A stretch of DNA of 64,000 bases from Armatimonadota bacterium. GTDB lineage: Bacteria; Armatimonadota; HRBIN16. Position 1 is the first letter of the stretch. The number at the start of each line of letters is the position of its first letter. The position numbers were made by a program, and so were the translations under genes. The notes under the pieces are model-generated. The model worked only from the letters and a program-made list of their open reading frames with translations. It made no database searches and was not told the origin of the DNA. The DNA is taken from the NCBI GenBank assembly GCA_026003175.1, contig BPGT01000002.1, positions 682,001 to 746,000 on the forward strand, in the 5' to 3' direction. This document shows positions 24,423-32,798 of the stretch, piece by piece.

Positions 24423-24662
24423 CTATGATGTGTCCTCTTCTGCCAGTCGTGTTTGCAGGTTAGTGAGGTCATCGGCAGAAACGGAGGCCGCGTTCAGGTT
24501 CTCTTGGCGTATCTGCTCGTAGATTTCCTTACGATGCACAGCGATCGTTTTGGGTGCCCGTACACCGATGCGAACCTGTTCACCTCGCACCTCCAGCACA
24601 ACCACCTCGATCTCATCACCGATTACTATGCTCTGATTGGCTTTGCGCGTAAGTACCAGCAT
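24423..24662 (-). CDS. csrA: Carbon storage regulator CsrA (translational repressor)
   Basis: The 79-residue protein begins [20 protein letters not shown] and has [19 protein letters not shown], the full CsrA signature including the RNA-binding Arg in the fifth strand. CsrA dimers bind GGA motifs in leaders and block translation, classically of flagellin mRNA. The start lies 47 bases inside fliW, whose product is the protein antagonist of CsrA. The family tail ([14 protein letters not shown]) is longer than in gamma-proteobacteria. Last flagellar gene of the run. Confidence 0.96.
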   Translation of the reverse strand: MLVLTRKANQSIVIGDEIEVVVLEVRGEQVRIGVRAPKTIAVHRKEIYEQIRQENLNAASVSADDLTNLQTRLAEEDTS

Positions 24663-25134
24663 CGGTGCCCTCCCTGGCTTCTTCTCGCCTTTTCGTCAGT
24701 TCCTGCAGGATATTGTGTTTAGTAGAATAGCAATCGTCCTCCACAATCACCTGACGTGCACAGCGCGTCGCCGCGTTGATAATAATAGGTCCCATCAGGT
24801 TGGCGGTCATCTGTTCCGGCTTGCCAGCAGGAATGGTGACGATGACATAGGTCAGTACGGGTGTGTCGGCATCCAAACCTAGCGCCTCGGCGTCGGCGTC
24901 CGAAATGGTTGGTGCATAGTCCGGCATGAAATGGCGGGGCTCGATGACCACAAACGCTAGGCTCGGCTCTTCCAGGCTTTGCAGCCAGCGGAAGGGGCTT
25001 TTTTCATCCAGACAGAGCACCACAAACCGCCGATAGTCCTCGAAGCCGAACAAACCCTGCGTGAAGGTGATGACCGCCTCCTCGTCAACTTCAATTCTAC
25101 CGAAACGGGTGCTATCGATGCAAGTCTTCGTCAT
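24616..25134 (-). CDS. fliW: Flagellar assembly factor FliW
   Basis: FliW binds flagellin and CsrA and so tunes flagellin synthesis to export. The ~172-residue protein has the FliW pattern: [33 protein letters not shown], then [16 protein letters not shown] and the C-terminal [22 protein letters not shown] 25134 is 6 bases after AGGA; ATG 25140 also fits but sits too close to that site. The last 47 bases overlap csrA in another frame, adding a charged tail ([14 protein letters not shown]) beyond the usual FliW end. Confidence 0.93.
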   Translation of the reverse strand: MTKTCIDSTRFGRIEVDEEAVITFTQGLFGFEDYRRFVVLCLDEKSPFRWLQSLEEPSLAFVVIEPRHFMPDYAPTISDADAEALGLDADTPVLTYVIVTIPAGKPEQMTANLMGPIIINAATRCARQVIVEDDCYSTKHNILQELTKRREEAREGTDAGTYAQSQSEHSNR

Positions 25135-25151
25135 GGTCATTCCTGTGTTCC

Positions 25152-26036
25152 TCAGGTTAGAAAGTCCAGAAGGCTTAAATTCTGCAACCGCGCCATTGTT
25201 GCCAAAGTGACCTGGTAGGTGGTGTCCGCCATTTTGAGTTTGGTGATAGCATCTGCGATATCAGCATCCTCGATCCCGCTGAGCAATTCGGTAAAGTCCA
25301 CCTTTCTCTTGTCCAGTCGCTGCTGGATCATTTCTATCTGCTGGATTTTACTTCCCACCACAGCGCGTGTACGCAACAGGTTATCCAGCTGGTTCTGCAG
25401 TTCCTGCAAGCCATCCCGGGATAACCCTTCGATGTCACTGGTTTCTACATAGTGCTTAATCTGCGCCATCGAGTTGTAGATTCCCGTGATCAGGGGGTCA
25501 CCCTGCACATTGATGCTCATCACAACAGCTGGACTGACTTCCACGTTCAGGCTTCCGTGGTCGCCATGATAGGCAAGGGTATCGCCGGACACGGTAAACG
25601 GGGCGGAGAGCGTTTGCAACCCGCCAAAAATAAAGCGGTCCCCGTAAGTAGTATTGTTGCCGATGCTGACGACCTCTGCCATTATCTGCTGAATCTGCTG
25701 GGCGATGGCGGCGCGCCCCTCAGCGCTCTGTGTGTCGGTAGCGGCTTGCACCGCCAGGCTTTTCGTCTGGCGTATCAGGTCGTTCAAATTCTCCAGTGCC
25801 ACCTCGGTGATAGAGAGAAAATTCTTTGCTGTGGTCAGGTTGCGCTGGTATTGCTCGCTCTCCTGGAGCAGACGGTGCAGCGTAATACCCAGCGATGCGC
25901 CAAACGGGTCATCGGATGGCCGCTGGATGCGTTTGCCGGTCACCACCGTTTGCTGCGCCAGGTGGTAGCGTTCGTAGTTGCGCTCCATTGCCTGTTGCAT
26001 GGCGTTGAGCATCTGTGCGGTGCTAACTCGCATCAT
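25152..26036 (-). CDS. flgL: Flagellar hook-associated protein 3 (hook-filament junction)
   Basis: The protein of about 295 residues shows the flagellin-like N-terminus RVSTAQMLNAMQQAMERNYE with GKRIQRPSDDPFGASLG. The C-terminal coiled helix is GIEDADIADAITKLKMADTT followed by a YQVTLATMARLQNLSLLDFL end. It joins hook to filament together with FlgK. Several in-frame starts exist (26045 GTG, 26042, 26036, 26033); ATG 26036 has AGAAGG at good distance. Order flgK-flgL-fliW-csrA is the conserved one. Confidence 0.94.
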   Translation of the reverse strand: MMRVSTAQMLNAMQQAMERNYERYHLAQQTVVTGKRIQRPSDDPFGASLGITLHRLLQESEQYQRNLTTAKNFLSITEVALENLNDLIRQTKSLAVQAATDTQSAEGRAAIAQQIQQIMAEVVSIGNNTTYGDRFIFGGLQTLSAPFTVSGDTLAYHGDHGSLNVEVSPAVVMSINVQGDPLITGIYNSMAQIKHYVETSDIEGLSRDGLQELQNQLDNLLRTRAVVGSKIQQIEMIQQRLDKRKVDFTELLSGIEDADIADAITKLKMADTTYQVTLATMARLQNLSLLDFLT

Positions 26037-26056
26037 GTCCATCACCTTCTCTTATA

Positions 26057-27430
26057 TTATCGGCGCCCGGTGAACGCAGCCAGCATGTCGGCAATAGTGG
26101 CATCCATCACGCTGACCAGTTGCGCCGCCGCCTGATAGCTGCGCTGGTAACGTAGCAGGTTTGCCATCTCCTCGTCCATATTCACCCCGGAAACCGCCTC
26201 GCGTTCCGCCTGCAGGTTCTGCAGGATGATTTTCTGATTCTCCTGTCCGATAGACGCCGCCCGGGTATGCTCGCCCAGCTCCGCTACCAGCGCGGTATAG
26301 TAATCCGGGATGGTTTTGTTCTCCAGCCCTATTAGGGGAGATTGACGCAGCCGAGCGATCTCCAGCGCCTTTTGCCCGTCTCCTGGTGCGCTGGTGACGC
26401 CTGCGGCAATGTGATTGATGTCGACCACATCCTCGCTAACACGGATGGTGAGTGCATCACTACCTTCCAGCAGGCGATAGCCTGTGTTGCCGTCCAGTCC
26501 ATATCCCGTTTCGTGGATGGCATTGACTGCCTGCACCATTTCATTTGCCAGGGTGTCCAGACGGGTGCGGTAGTTGCGGATATACTCCATCGCGTCCATC
26601 AGTCCGCGCACGCTACCTCCCGCGATGCGTGCCTGCACACCGGCACCATCGGTAAACAGTTTGTTCACGTAGTCTATCCCATCTGGTAGCGTGTTGGTGC
26701 GTTCCGCCTCCACCAGGACAAACTCACCGAGCGAGATGCGCACCGTACCATCGGGCAGGTCTGTCACGCGCACATTCACGTACTCGGAAAGTTTCTCTAT
26801 GAGATTGGTCCGTTGATCCAGTAAGTCGTTGGGCATCGTGCCCAGCGCTTTATTATAGCGGATTTTCACATTCAAATCGGCGATACTTTGGGCGATAGAG
26901 TTGATTTCGCTGGCGGTTGCCTGCACCCGCTGCTCCATCTCGGCAAAGATTTCGTCCAGCCGACCAGCGAGCTGCCGAAAGGTACGCGCCATACCCTCTG
27001 CCTGTTGATACACGCTGGCGCGCGTGCCCACGTTCTCCGGGTTGGTAGAGAGCTCCTGAAAAGCATTGAAAAAAGCCACAATTTGGCGCGAAAGCCCTGC
27101 GTCCGTCGGTTCGCTAAAGACATCTTCTACCTGCGTTAGCCGCTGATATAGCGTGTTCAGTCGCTGGTACTCACTGTTGGTAGCGGCAACGCGCCCATCC
27201 AGAAAGATGTCCCGAATGCGCTGGATACTATCCACGCGCACTCCGCTGCCCATAAACAATGTTTTGATGCCCTGTAACACTTGCGGCTCTGTAGTCGCCA
27301 GGTTCACACGCTGGCGTGAGTAGCCGGGTGTGTTGATGTTCGCCAGATTGTGACCGGTGGTGTTCATCGCCATCTGCATCGACTGCAGGGCGCGTGACGC
27401 CAGCTCTATCCCGAAGAACGTCCATGGCAT
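26057..27430 (-). CDS. flgK: Flagellar hook-associated protein 1
   Basis: The 457-residue protein begins MPWTFFGIELASRALQSMQM and then NTTGHNLANINTPGYSRQRV, the rod/hook N-terminal motif. It ends with SGVNMDEEMANLLRYQRSYQ and AAAQLVSVMDATIADML, the conserved C-terminal helix of FlgK. FlgK forms the first hook-filament junction ring. The chosen ATG follows GGAGGTGTGACAAAA, which overlaps the flgN stop. The central variable region is short, giving a smaller FlgK than in enterics. Confidence 0.94.
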   Translation of the reverse strand: MPWTFFGIELASRALQSMQMAMNTTGHNLANINTPGYSRQRVNLATTEPQVLQGIKTLFMGSGVRVDSIQRIRDIFLDGRVAATNSEYQRLNTLYQRLTQVEDVFSEPTDAGLSRQIVAFFNAFQELSTNPENVGTRASVYQQAEGMARTFRQLAGRLDEIFAEMEQRVQATASEINSIAQSIADLNVKIRYNKALGTMPNDLLDQRTNLIEKLSEYVNVRVTDLPDGTVRISLGEFVLVEAERTNTLPDGIDYVNKLFTDGAGVQARIAGGSVRGLMDAMEYIRNYRTRLDTLANEMVQAVNAIHETGYGLDGNTGYRLLEGSDALTIRVSEDVVDINHIAAGVTSAPGDGQKALEIARLRQSPLIGLENKTIPDYYTALVAELGEHTRAASIGQENQKIILQNLQAEREAVSGVNMDEEMANLLRYQRSYQAAAQLVSVMDATIADMLAAFTGRR

Positions 27431-27435
27431 TTTTG

Positions 27436-27936
27436 TCACACCTCCGCATTCAGTACCACCGCCGTCCCCATGGCAGCCTGCGGGTGATAGTCCACCTGGC
27501 TGTAAGCGGCGTTGACCACCAGTGCCAGCCACGTGTTGACCGTTTCAGCCGCATGGTTTACCAGCGTCCGGTTGCGCTCGTTTAACGTCTGCAGCCGATG
27601 GATATCTTGGAGCAGCTCACGCTGCAGCCATTTCAGCGTGCGTGCCATGTTTTCCGGTGCAAGACTGGTGCAATCCACAAGCGTCGGTGGTTGTGCATGT
27701 AACCCCAGAGTCTCGCCGACACGACAAATAATCTGCTTACGCTGATGTTCCAGCGCATCTATTTCGTCAAGGTGGTCTGCCTGTTGCTGAGTGATCTCCG
27801 CCAGCCGTTCCACGTTCGCTTCTGCCAGAGCGTGCGTTTGCTCGCGCGCCAGGCTGATCAGTGCATGGATGTGTCTGCGCTGCTCTCGCAGGTTGAAAAT
27901 GAGATCGCGCCACAGTCTGCTATCCTGTTTGTTCAT
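27436..27936 (-). CDS. flgN: FlgN-like flagellar export chaperone
   Basis: The 166-residue helical protein has the FlgN layout: a long first helix (LIFNLREQRRHIHALISLAR, then EQTHALAEANVERLAEITQQ) followed by IDALEHQRKQII and late helices. FlgN binds the C-termini of FlgK and FlgL before export. Its place between the rod-binding gene and flgK supports the call; similarity is mostly of pattern, as in all FlgN proteins. GGGAGGAG lies upstream of ATG 27936, inside the end of the preceding gene. Confidence 0.8.
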   Translation of the reverse strand: MNKQDSRLWRDLIFNLREQRRHIHALISLAREQTHALAEANVERLAEITQQQADHLDEIDALEHQRKQIICRVGETLGLHAQPPTLVDCTSLAPENMARTLKWLQRELLQDIHRLQTLNERNRTLVNHAAETVNTWLALVVNAAYSQVDYHPQAAMGTAVVLNAEV

Positions 27937-28222
27937 CTTTGACTCCTCCCGATACCCTTGCAGGGGGGTGTAAATAAGGGCTGAGTTTCTTGTAAAGCAT
28001 CTTGCCCAGCCCGAACTGGTCGCTTTGCGCCAGCTGCCGTGCCAGCGCCTCATCCATCATATCGGTATACATTTGCGTGGCGTAGCTGGACTGGGTGGCG
28101 GGAATAGTGCGGCGCATGGCGCGCAGTAGCTGGTGCAAAAACTGCGCCTCCATCTGTCGCGTGGCTTCGCGCAGCCTCCACTGCTGCGCATCTGTTCCCT
28201 CGCGTGCCTGCACCCGCATCAT
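27920..28222 (-). CDS. Flagellar rod-binding protein, FlgJ N-terminal domain type
   Basis: The 100-residue protein has the rod-binding domain: EATRQMEAQFLHQLLRAMRR then a YTDMMDEALARQLAQSDQFG segment ending LGKMLYKKL. In many bacteria FlgJ also carries a muramidase domain; here it is the short stand-alone form, so the peptidoglycan hydrolase must be elsewhere. It overlaps flgI by ATGA and flgN by 17 bases. Confidence 0.85.
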   Translation of the reverse strand: MMRVQAREGTDAQQWRLREATRQMEAQFLHQLLRAMRRTIPATQSSYATQMYTDMMDEALARQLAQSDQFGLGKMLYKKLSPYLHPPARVSGGVKDEQTG

Positions 28223-29319
28223 TGCACCTCCACTTCCGCATGAAGCGCGCCCGCTGCTCTTAACGCCTGCAGGATGGACATCAGGTCGCGCGGGCTAACT
28301 CCCAGCGTGTTGAGAGCTTTCACCAGCTGCTCTACCGTTATCGCTTCGGGCAGGGCAATCAGACGCTCTGTCTGTTCCGTTACCTTCACATCACGCCGGG
28401 TGGTGGTGGTTGTAGTGCCTCCGGACAGCGGCGCGGGCTGGGATACCTGCGGTTTGGCTTCGATACGCACCGTCAGATTGCCATGCGCCACCGCAGCCGG
28501 ACTGAGAGTGACATTACCTCCCAGCACTACCGTGCCAGTACGTTCGTTAATCACCACACGCGCTGGCGTATCTGGTTGCACGGTTATCTCCTGCAGGGCA
28601 GCGATGAGCGTGACAACATCCTCGCGGTCCTCACCGCTGAGGTCTACCCGCACTGTACTTGCATCCAGCGCGCGAGGCAGTGCCTGTGGAAACTTCTGTC
28701 GGATAGCAGACGCTACCCGCGCAGCGGTGGTGAAGTCGGGCGTGTTCAGGGTGATCAGCACGCTGTTGTCCTTGACCACACTGGCAGGCACCTCACGCTC
28801 CACAATCGCTCCTGCCGGTATCCGTCCAACGGTGAGGTGGTTCTTCTGCTGCGAGGAGCCGCCGGATGACGCGCCGAACCCGCCGACCGAAATCGCTCCC
28901 TGAGCCACTGCGTACACATTGCCATCGGCCCCCATCAGCGGGGTTTGCAGTAGCGTGCCGCCTTGTAAGGAGCGGGCATCGCCGATGGACGAGACGGTGA
29001 CATCGATCCGGCTCCCTTCCTTCGCGAAGGGGGGCAGGTCGGCAGTGACCACTACCGCGGCGATGTTCTTGACCTTCATCTGTGCGGCGGGCACACTGAT
29101 ACCGAAACGTTGTAACATATTCGCTACCGACTGTGTGGTGAACAGCGTGCCTTTGCTGTCGCCCGTACCTTCCAACCCCACCACCAGCCCGTAGCCGATC
29201 AGCTGGTTGCCACGTGCGCCCTGTATCTGCGCGATGTCTTTCAAGCGCACGTCGGGCGTCGCCGATGCCAGCGCGGCGCAGGTCAAGAGCCATATCAGGA
29301 TGTTGCCGATGGGTCTCAT
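28219..29319 (-). CDS. flgI: Flagellar P-ring protein
   Basis: FlgI builds the periplasmic P-ring around the rod. The 366-residue protein has a signal peptide (to about SATPD), then VRLKDIAQIQGARGNQLIGY, GLVVGLEGTGDSKGTLFTTQ, SVANMLQRFGI and the late VVINERTGTVVLGGNV strand. The C-terminal ALNTLGVSPRDLMSILQALR is also conserved. Between them lies a short Thr-rich linker (GGTTTTTTRRD). A P-ring needs a peptidoglycan layer and periplasm, so it supports a diderm cell. GAGGTGAAGCG precedes the ATG. Confidence 0.96.
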   Translation of the reverse strand: MRPIGNILIWLLTCAALASATPDVRLKDIAQIQGARGNQLIGYGLVVGLEGTGDSKGTLFTTQSVANMLQRFGISVPAAQMKVKNIAAVVVTADLPPFAKEGSRIDVTVSSIGDARSLQGGTLLQTPLMGADGNVYAVAQGAISVGGFGASSGGSSQQKNHLTVGRIPAGAIVEREVPASVVKDNSVLITLNTPDFTTAARVASAIRQKFPQALPRALDASTVRVDLSGEDREDVVTLIAALQEITVQPDTPARVVINERTGTVVLGGNVTLSPAAVAHGNLTVRIEAKPQVSQPAPLSGGTTTTTTRRDVKVTEQTERLIALPEAITVEQLVKALNTLGVSPRDLMSILQALRAAGALHAEVEVQ

Positions 29320-29331
29320 CGCTTCACCTCA

Positions 29332-29901
29332 TTAGAATAGCCACTTGAGCAGTTTGGTCAGCAGTCCCTCGCGCTGTTTACTGCCGACGGGTCCCTTGCC
29401 CTCATAGTGAATCTCCGCCTGCGCGATGGCGGTAGAAGCGACAGTGTTCTCCGCCGATACATCTTCCGGCCGCACGATACCTGTGAGCACGATTTTCTCC
29501 TTCTCGCCGTTCACGCCGACGGTGCGTGTGCCTTCTACCTTCAGGTTGCCGTTGGGGAGCACCTCTCTCACCACCACGCTGATTTTGCCCACCAGCGTGC
29601 CGCTGCGGGTGGTACTGCCCGAAGCCTGCGAGTTGGTCTTGCCGCTGAGCGACCATTCGGGCAACATACTGAGCAGCGGACCCACGCCCGGCTTGGTGGA
29701 TGCCGAATCGCTTTTGCTGGTTTTGGTGTCGGCACGGCTCGATGCGGTGGTGCTTTCGTAAATCAGCACCGTTAGCACGTCGCCCTCTTTGATTGCCTTG
29801 CGGTCGGCATACAGGCTGCGGTTTCCATCCTTCCACAGCGAGTCCGCAAAGACGTACCCGCCAATCAATATGCCGATGAGCACTACCACTAACGCTCGCA
29901 T
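29332..29901 (-). CDS. flgH: Flagellar L-ring protein
   Basis: FlgH forms the L-ring in the outer membrane. From ATG 29901 it is 189 residues with a signal sequence. The core SLYADRKAIKEGDVLTVLIY, the ASSRADTKTSKSDS stretch and VREVLPNGNLKVEGTRTVGV with the VRPEDVSAENTVAS segment are diagnostic. The usual lipoprotein Cys is not seen at the cleavage site (GGYVFADSLW), so it may lack the lipid anchor. The frame extends upstream to 30006, but GGAGG eight bases before ATG 29901 decides the start. Confidence 0.93.
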   Translation of the reverse strand: MRALVVVLIGILIGGYVFADSLWKDGNRSLYADRKAIKEGDVLTVLIYESTTASSRADTKTSKSDSASTKPGVGPLLSMLPEWSLSGKTNSQASGSTTRSGTLVGKISVVVREVLPNGNLKVEGTRTVGVNGEKEKIVLTGIVRPEDVSAENTVASTAIAQAEIHYEGKGPVGSKQREGLLTKLLKWLF

Positions 29902-29914
29902 CGTCATCTCCTCC

Positions 29915-30868
29915 TTACTGCACGTCCACTGTGACCGTCTCCGCATCCGCCACAGTAGCCAGCAGAGTCCTGCGCGTGTCGGTAACCTGCACTCGAATGC
30001 GTGCACCTACTTTGCCGTCCTGCATGGCAACCGCGCCTGTTTCTATCACCGCTCCGTCCAGCCTGACCAGCAGCTTCACGTTTTGCCCATGCCGAATCAC
30101 AGCAGGCAGGTCTATCGCCGAGCGTTTCAGTGGCTGTCCGGGGGCGAGCGGGCGGCGGGCGATTTTACCGACAACCTCGGCAGGGTCGGTGAGCAGATCC
30201 GGGTCGTCCGCGCTGGTTGCCAGGCGTTGCATGGCTACTGCGTCGGCATCTATCGCCTCGCCTGTGTGTATCGTGCGTCGGGCTACCAGCACCTCACGCC
30301 ACTGACTAACGCGCAGACGGACGTTGAGGGTAGCAGTTGGGGCTCCATCGCAGAGTATCTGTACCGGAACCACGTACAAGCCCGTTCCCAGTGCACGGGG
30401 TTCGCCCGTTGTGAGCTGCACATTATCGTTCGGCAACGGAAGGTCACGAAGAGGGATGTCGCATACCGCCTGAGTGTCATCCGACAAAGGGACTGTTTCG
30501 CGTAGTTTCTGGATAGCTACCTCTACCGCTTGTTGTGCCCGAAAGAGGTACACCTCTCGTCGCACCACCATTTTCTGTGGGGCGACGATATCGAAAGCTT
30601 CGGGGCGCAGCCCGTGCTGGCGCAGGCGGGTGGCTATCTGTTGCAGCGTGATCGTGCGCTCCAGACCGGGCAGGGGAGAGGTTCCCAGCACGACTCCTGC
30701 CAATCGCGCCTGCATCTGAGCGTCTGCGCCGGTAAAGGTGGCGACCTCGCCGAGGGTGAACTGCGCGTTTTTCACCACGCTGAAGTCACGCAGTTCGATG
30801 CGCGGCTGTTGAGCACACCGTGCACCTGTTGCCAGCGCTAAGATGATGGTCAGGAAGAGCAATTTCAC
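29915..30868 (-). CDS. flgA: Flagellar P-ring assembly protein FlgA
   Basis: FlgA is the periplasmic chaperone of P-ring formation. The 317-residue protein starts at GTG with an AGGTGA upstream and has a signal peptide (to about ARCAQ). The C-terminal half is the SAF-like domain: WREVLVARRTIHTGEAIDAD, VVGKIARRPLAPGQPLKRSA and then the VRLDGAVIETGAVAMQDGKV stretch. Its place between flgG and flgH is usual in diderm flagellar operons. Confidence 0.92.
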   Translation of the reverse strand: MKLLFLTIILALATGARCAQQPRIELRDFSVVKNAQFTLGEVATFTGADAQMQARLAGVVLGTSPLPGLERTITLQQIATRLRQHGLRPEAFDIVAPQKMVVRREVYLFRAQQAVEVAIQKLRETVPLSDDTQAVCDIPLRDLPLPNDNVQLTTGEPRALGTGLYVVPVQILCDGAPTATLNVRLRVSQWREVLVARRTIHTGEAIDADAVAMQRLATSADDPDLLTDPAEVVGKIARRPLAPGQPLKRSAIDLPAVIRHGQNVKLLVRLDGAVIETGAVAMQDGKVGARIRVQVTDTRRTLLATVADAETVTVDVQ

Positions 30869-30880
30869 CGGTTATCACCT

Positions 30881-31669
30881 CTACCGACGCAAGTTGTTGG
30901 CGATGTTCAACATCTCATCCGAGGTCTGGATGGCTTTCGCGCTGATCTCGTAAGCACGCTGGGCGATAATCATCGCGACCATTTCATCTACTATCTGCAC
31001 ATTGGACATCTCCAGCATGTTCTGAGCGACCGTGCCGAAGCCTTGCTCGCCAGGCGCGCCCTCCACGGGGTCACCGGAGGCGGCGGTGGGCTTGTACAGG
31101 TTCTGCCCCAGATGCTGCAAGCCGCTGGGGTTCACAAAACGCGCCAGCTGGATTTGCCCGACCTCATCAGGCGTGTTTTGTCCTGCCCGCAGCACCGACA
31201 CCGTGCCGTCCTTGCCGATGGTGATAGTCTGCGCGTCTTGTGGAATGATGATTTCCGGCTCCAGCGGATAACCGTCGGAAGTGACGAGGCGTCCCTGCAC
31301 GTCCAGTTTGAACGCGCCATCCCGCGTGTATGCCACCGTGCCGTCGGGCAGAAGCACCTTAAAGAAGCCGTCCCCCTCTATTGCCAGGTCGGTAGGGTTG
31401 TCGGTTTTTTGCAACGTGCCCGTGGTGAAGATGGTGGCGGTAGAAACCGGGCGCACACCCAGCCCGACGTTGAGTCCGGTGGGGACTTGCGCTCCCCGGG
31501 CGGCAGTTGTACCAGCTGGGCGCAGCGTTTGATATAGCAAGTCTTGAAAATCAGCGCGACTGCGCTTGAAGCCAACGGTGTTGACGTTTGCCAGGTTGTT
31601 GGCGATAACGTCCAGATGTAACTGCTGTGCTGCCATGCCGGTCGCCGATGTGAAAAGCGCCCGCATCAT
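30881..31669 (-). CDS. flgG: Flagellar distal rod protein
   Basis: The 262-residue protein has [20 protein letters not shown] then [20 protein letters not shown] at the N-terminus. [20 protein letters not shown] lies in the middle, and [20 protein letters not shown] at the C-terminus is followed by [14 protein letters not shown]. This is typical FlgG. AGGAGG lies 11 bases before ATG 31669; a GTG at 31681 is in frame but would overlap that site. A GCCCCC/GGGGGC hairpin (31710-31733) lies in the gap to flgF and may affect relative expression. Confidence 0.94.
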   Translation of the reverse strand: MMRALFTSATGMAAQQLHLDVIANNLANVNTVGFKRSRADFQDLLYQTLRPAGTTAARGAQVPTGLNVGLGVRPVSTATIFTTGTLQKTDNPTDLAIEGDGFFKVLLPDGTVAYTRDGAFKLDVQGRLVTSDGYPLEPEIIIPQDAQTITIGKDGTVSVLRAGQNTPDEVGQIQLARFVNPSGLQHLGQNLYKPTAASGDPVEGAPGEQGFGTVAQNMLEMSNVQIVDEMVAMIIAQRAYEISAKAIQTSDEMLNIANNLRR

Positions 31670-31784
31670 CTTGACGTACACCTCCTCTGCATATTCTGGT
31701 TATCTCGTGCGCCCCCTCAGTCGGTCGGGGGCGTTCATCGGCTTCCGTGCCTGGCGCACGCACGGTCCAGCCGAAAACCTGATG

Positions 31785-32519
31785 TTATACTTTACCGACA
31801 TCGTTCACCGCTCTCTGCAGCGTTTCATCATGCGCCAGAACCGCACGGTGTGACGCTTCGTAGGCACGCATCGCTACTATCATATCCACCATTGCCTGCA
31901 CCACAGACACGTTGGAGCGTTCCAGCGCGCCCACCTGCAGGCTGAACTGTGGAAGCGGTTGCGCGTTGCCTGCGAATCGGTTTGCTCCCTGTTTCACTGG
32001 GTTCTGCAGTTGCACCACGCGCAGGCGATCCACTAACTGACCGCCCGCCAGCACATCGCCGTTAGGAGCGATGGTCAGGGGGACTGTCGCACTGCGGATA
32101 ACACCGCGCGTGCCCATTACCGGCATCCCATCTGCGGTAACCAGCGTACCGTCTGCTGCTTGCCGGAACGCGCCGTCGCGGGTGTACCGCTCGCCCTGCG
32201 GCGTGTTGACCACGAAGAACCCCTCGCCGTCGATCGCCACGTCCAGCGGACGCCCGGTGAGCGCAATTGGTGCTGAGCGCAGGTCGGTGACCACCGCGTC
32301 AACCTCTGTACCAAAGGACAATGTGCCCACCTGCGGCGTCGGTGCGCCTTTTTGCGGGTCACGATGTCGCCAGATTGCTGTATCCAGAGCGGTGCGGAAT
32401 GCCACCTCGTCCGCTTTATATCCGGTGGTATCGGCGTTGGCGAGGTTGTTGGCGATAGTTTCGTGCCGCACCTGTTGCGCCAGCATCCCCGATGCTGCGA
32501 TATGCAGTCCACGTAACAT
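31785..32519 (-). CDS. flgF: Flagellar proximal rod protein FlgF (FlgF/FlgG family)
   Basis: The 244-residue protein begins MLRGLHIAASGMLAQQVRHE with TIANNLANADTTGYKADEVA. It has IDGEGFFVVNTPQGERYTRD and ends with the rod helix VVQAMVDMIVAMRAYEASHR. Being first in an flgF-flgG-flgA-flgH-flgI order, FlgF is the natural name. ATG 32519 is preferred; GTG 32534 is in frame. The bases directly before the ATG take part in a long-range inverted repeat (32521-32532 with 32585-32596), so start-site access may be regulated by RNA structure. Confidence 0.88.
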   Translation of the reverse strand: MLRGLHIAASGMLAQQVRHETIANNLANADTTGYKADEVAFRTALDTAIWRHRDPQKGAPTPQVGTLSFGTEVDAVVTDLRSAPIALTGRPLDVAIDGEGFFVVNTPQGERYTRDGAFRQAADGTLVTADGMPVMGTRGVIRSATVPLTIAPNGDVLAGGQLVDRLRVVQLQNPVKQGANRFAGNAQPLPQFSLQVGALERSNVSVVQAMVDMIVAMRAYEASHRAVLAHDETLQRAVNDVGKV

Positions 32520-32730
32520 AGAGCCCTGTTCCACCTGTAAATCTCAAGTGCTGTGTGAGATACCGGTATGGATTATCGGCTAGAGGAACAGGGTTCTTTA
32601 CGGGGTGACGCGAGAGGCGTTTTATGGCAGGGGCCTTTGGCGGATTCTATTCCGTTCCACCACCGTCAACTTATGGGACAGGGTGATTTCGCCTGCGGTA
32701 ATGCCTTTCCTTTGTAAAGGATATTAGTCT
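32520..32730 (-). ncRNA. Structured 5-prime leader of the flagellar operon (candidate riboswitch or thermosensor)
   Basis: From the predicted start (about 32730) to the flgF ATG the leader is about 210 bases without a gene. Reading the minus-strand RNA, GCAGG (32696-32692) can pair with CCUGC (32631-32627). That helix closes a junction with two hairpins: CACC(cu)GUC with GACGGUG (85-82, 79-77 against 67-61 of 326xx), and CGGA with UCCG (32654-32651 with 32644-32641). Further on GAACCCUGUUCC (32596-32585) can pair with GGAACAGGGCUC (32532-32521), 11 of 12 positions. This would cover the ribosome site one base before the ATG. The layout is that of a translational switch. I cannot match it to c-di-GMP or any other known class. 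Confidence 0.5.
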
Positions 32731-32736
32731 GCCCTG

Positions 32737-32765
32737 ATTATAATACATCCGCAGACGAAACGCAA
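32737..32765 (-). promoter_or_regulatory. Promoter of the flagellar operon
   Basis: On the minus strand TTGCGT (32765-32760) and a perfect TATAAT (32742-32737) have a 17-base spacer. This is a housekeeping-sigma type promoter, not a flagellar sigma-28 or sigma-54 type. Confidence 0.6.
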
Positions 32766-32780
32766 GATACACCCTCTTCA

Positions 32781-32789
32781 TGTTATAAT
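32781..32789 (+). promoter_or_regulatory. Extended -10 promoter of the MFS gene, implying a near-leaderless mRNA
   Basis: TGTTATAAT is a perfect extended -10 box ending 9 bases before the ATG at 32799. Transcription should start at about 32796, leaving zero to three bases of leader. Confidence 0.55.
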
Positions 32790-32798
32790 GAAACCAGG

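Noticed and set aside
32626-32705. Assignment of the flagellar leader to the c-di-GMP-I (GEMM) class
   Set aside because: The conserved GEMM strands around the ligand pocket are not present; only the general plan of junction plus start-site helix is shared.
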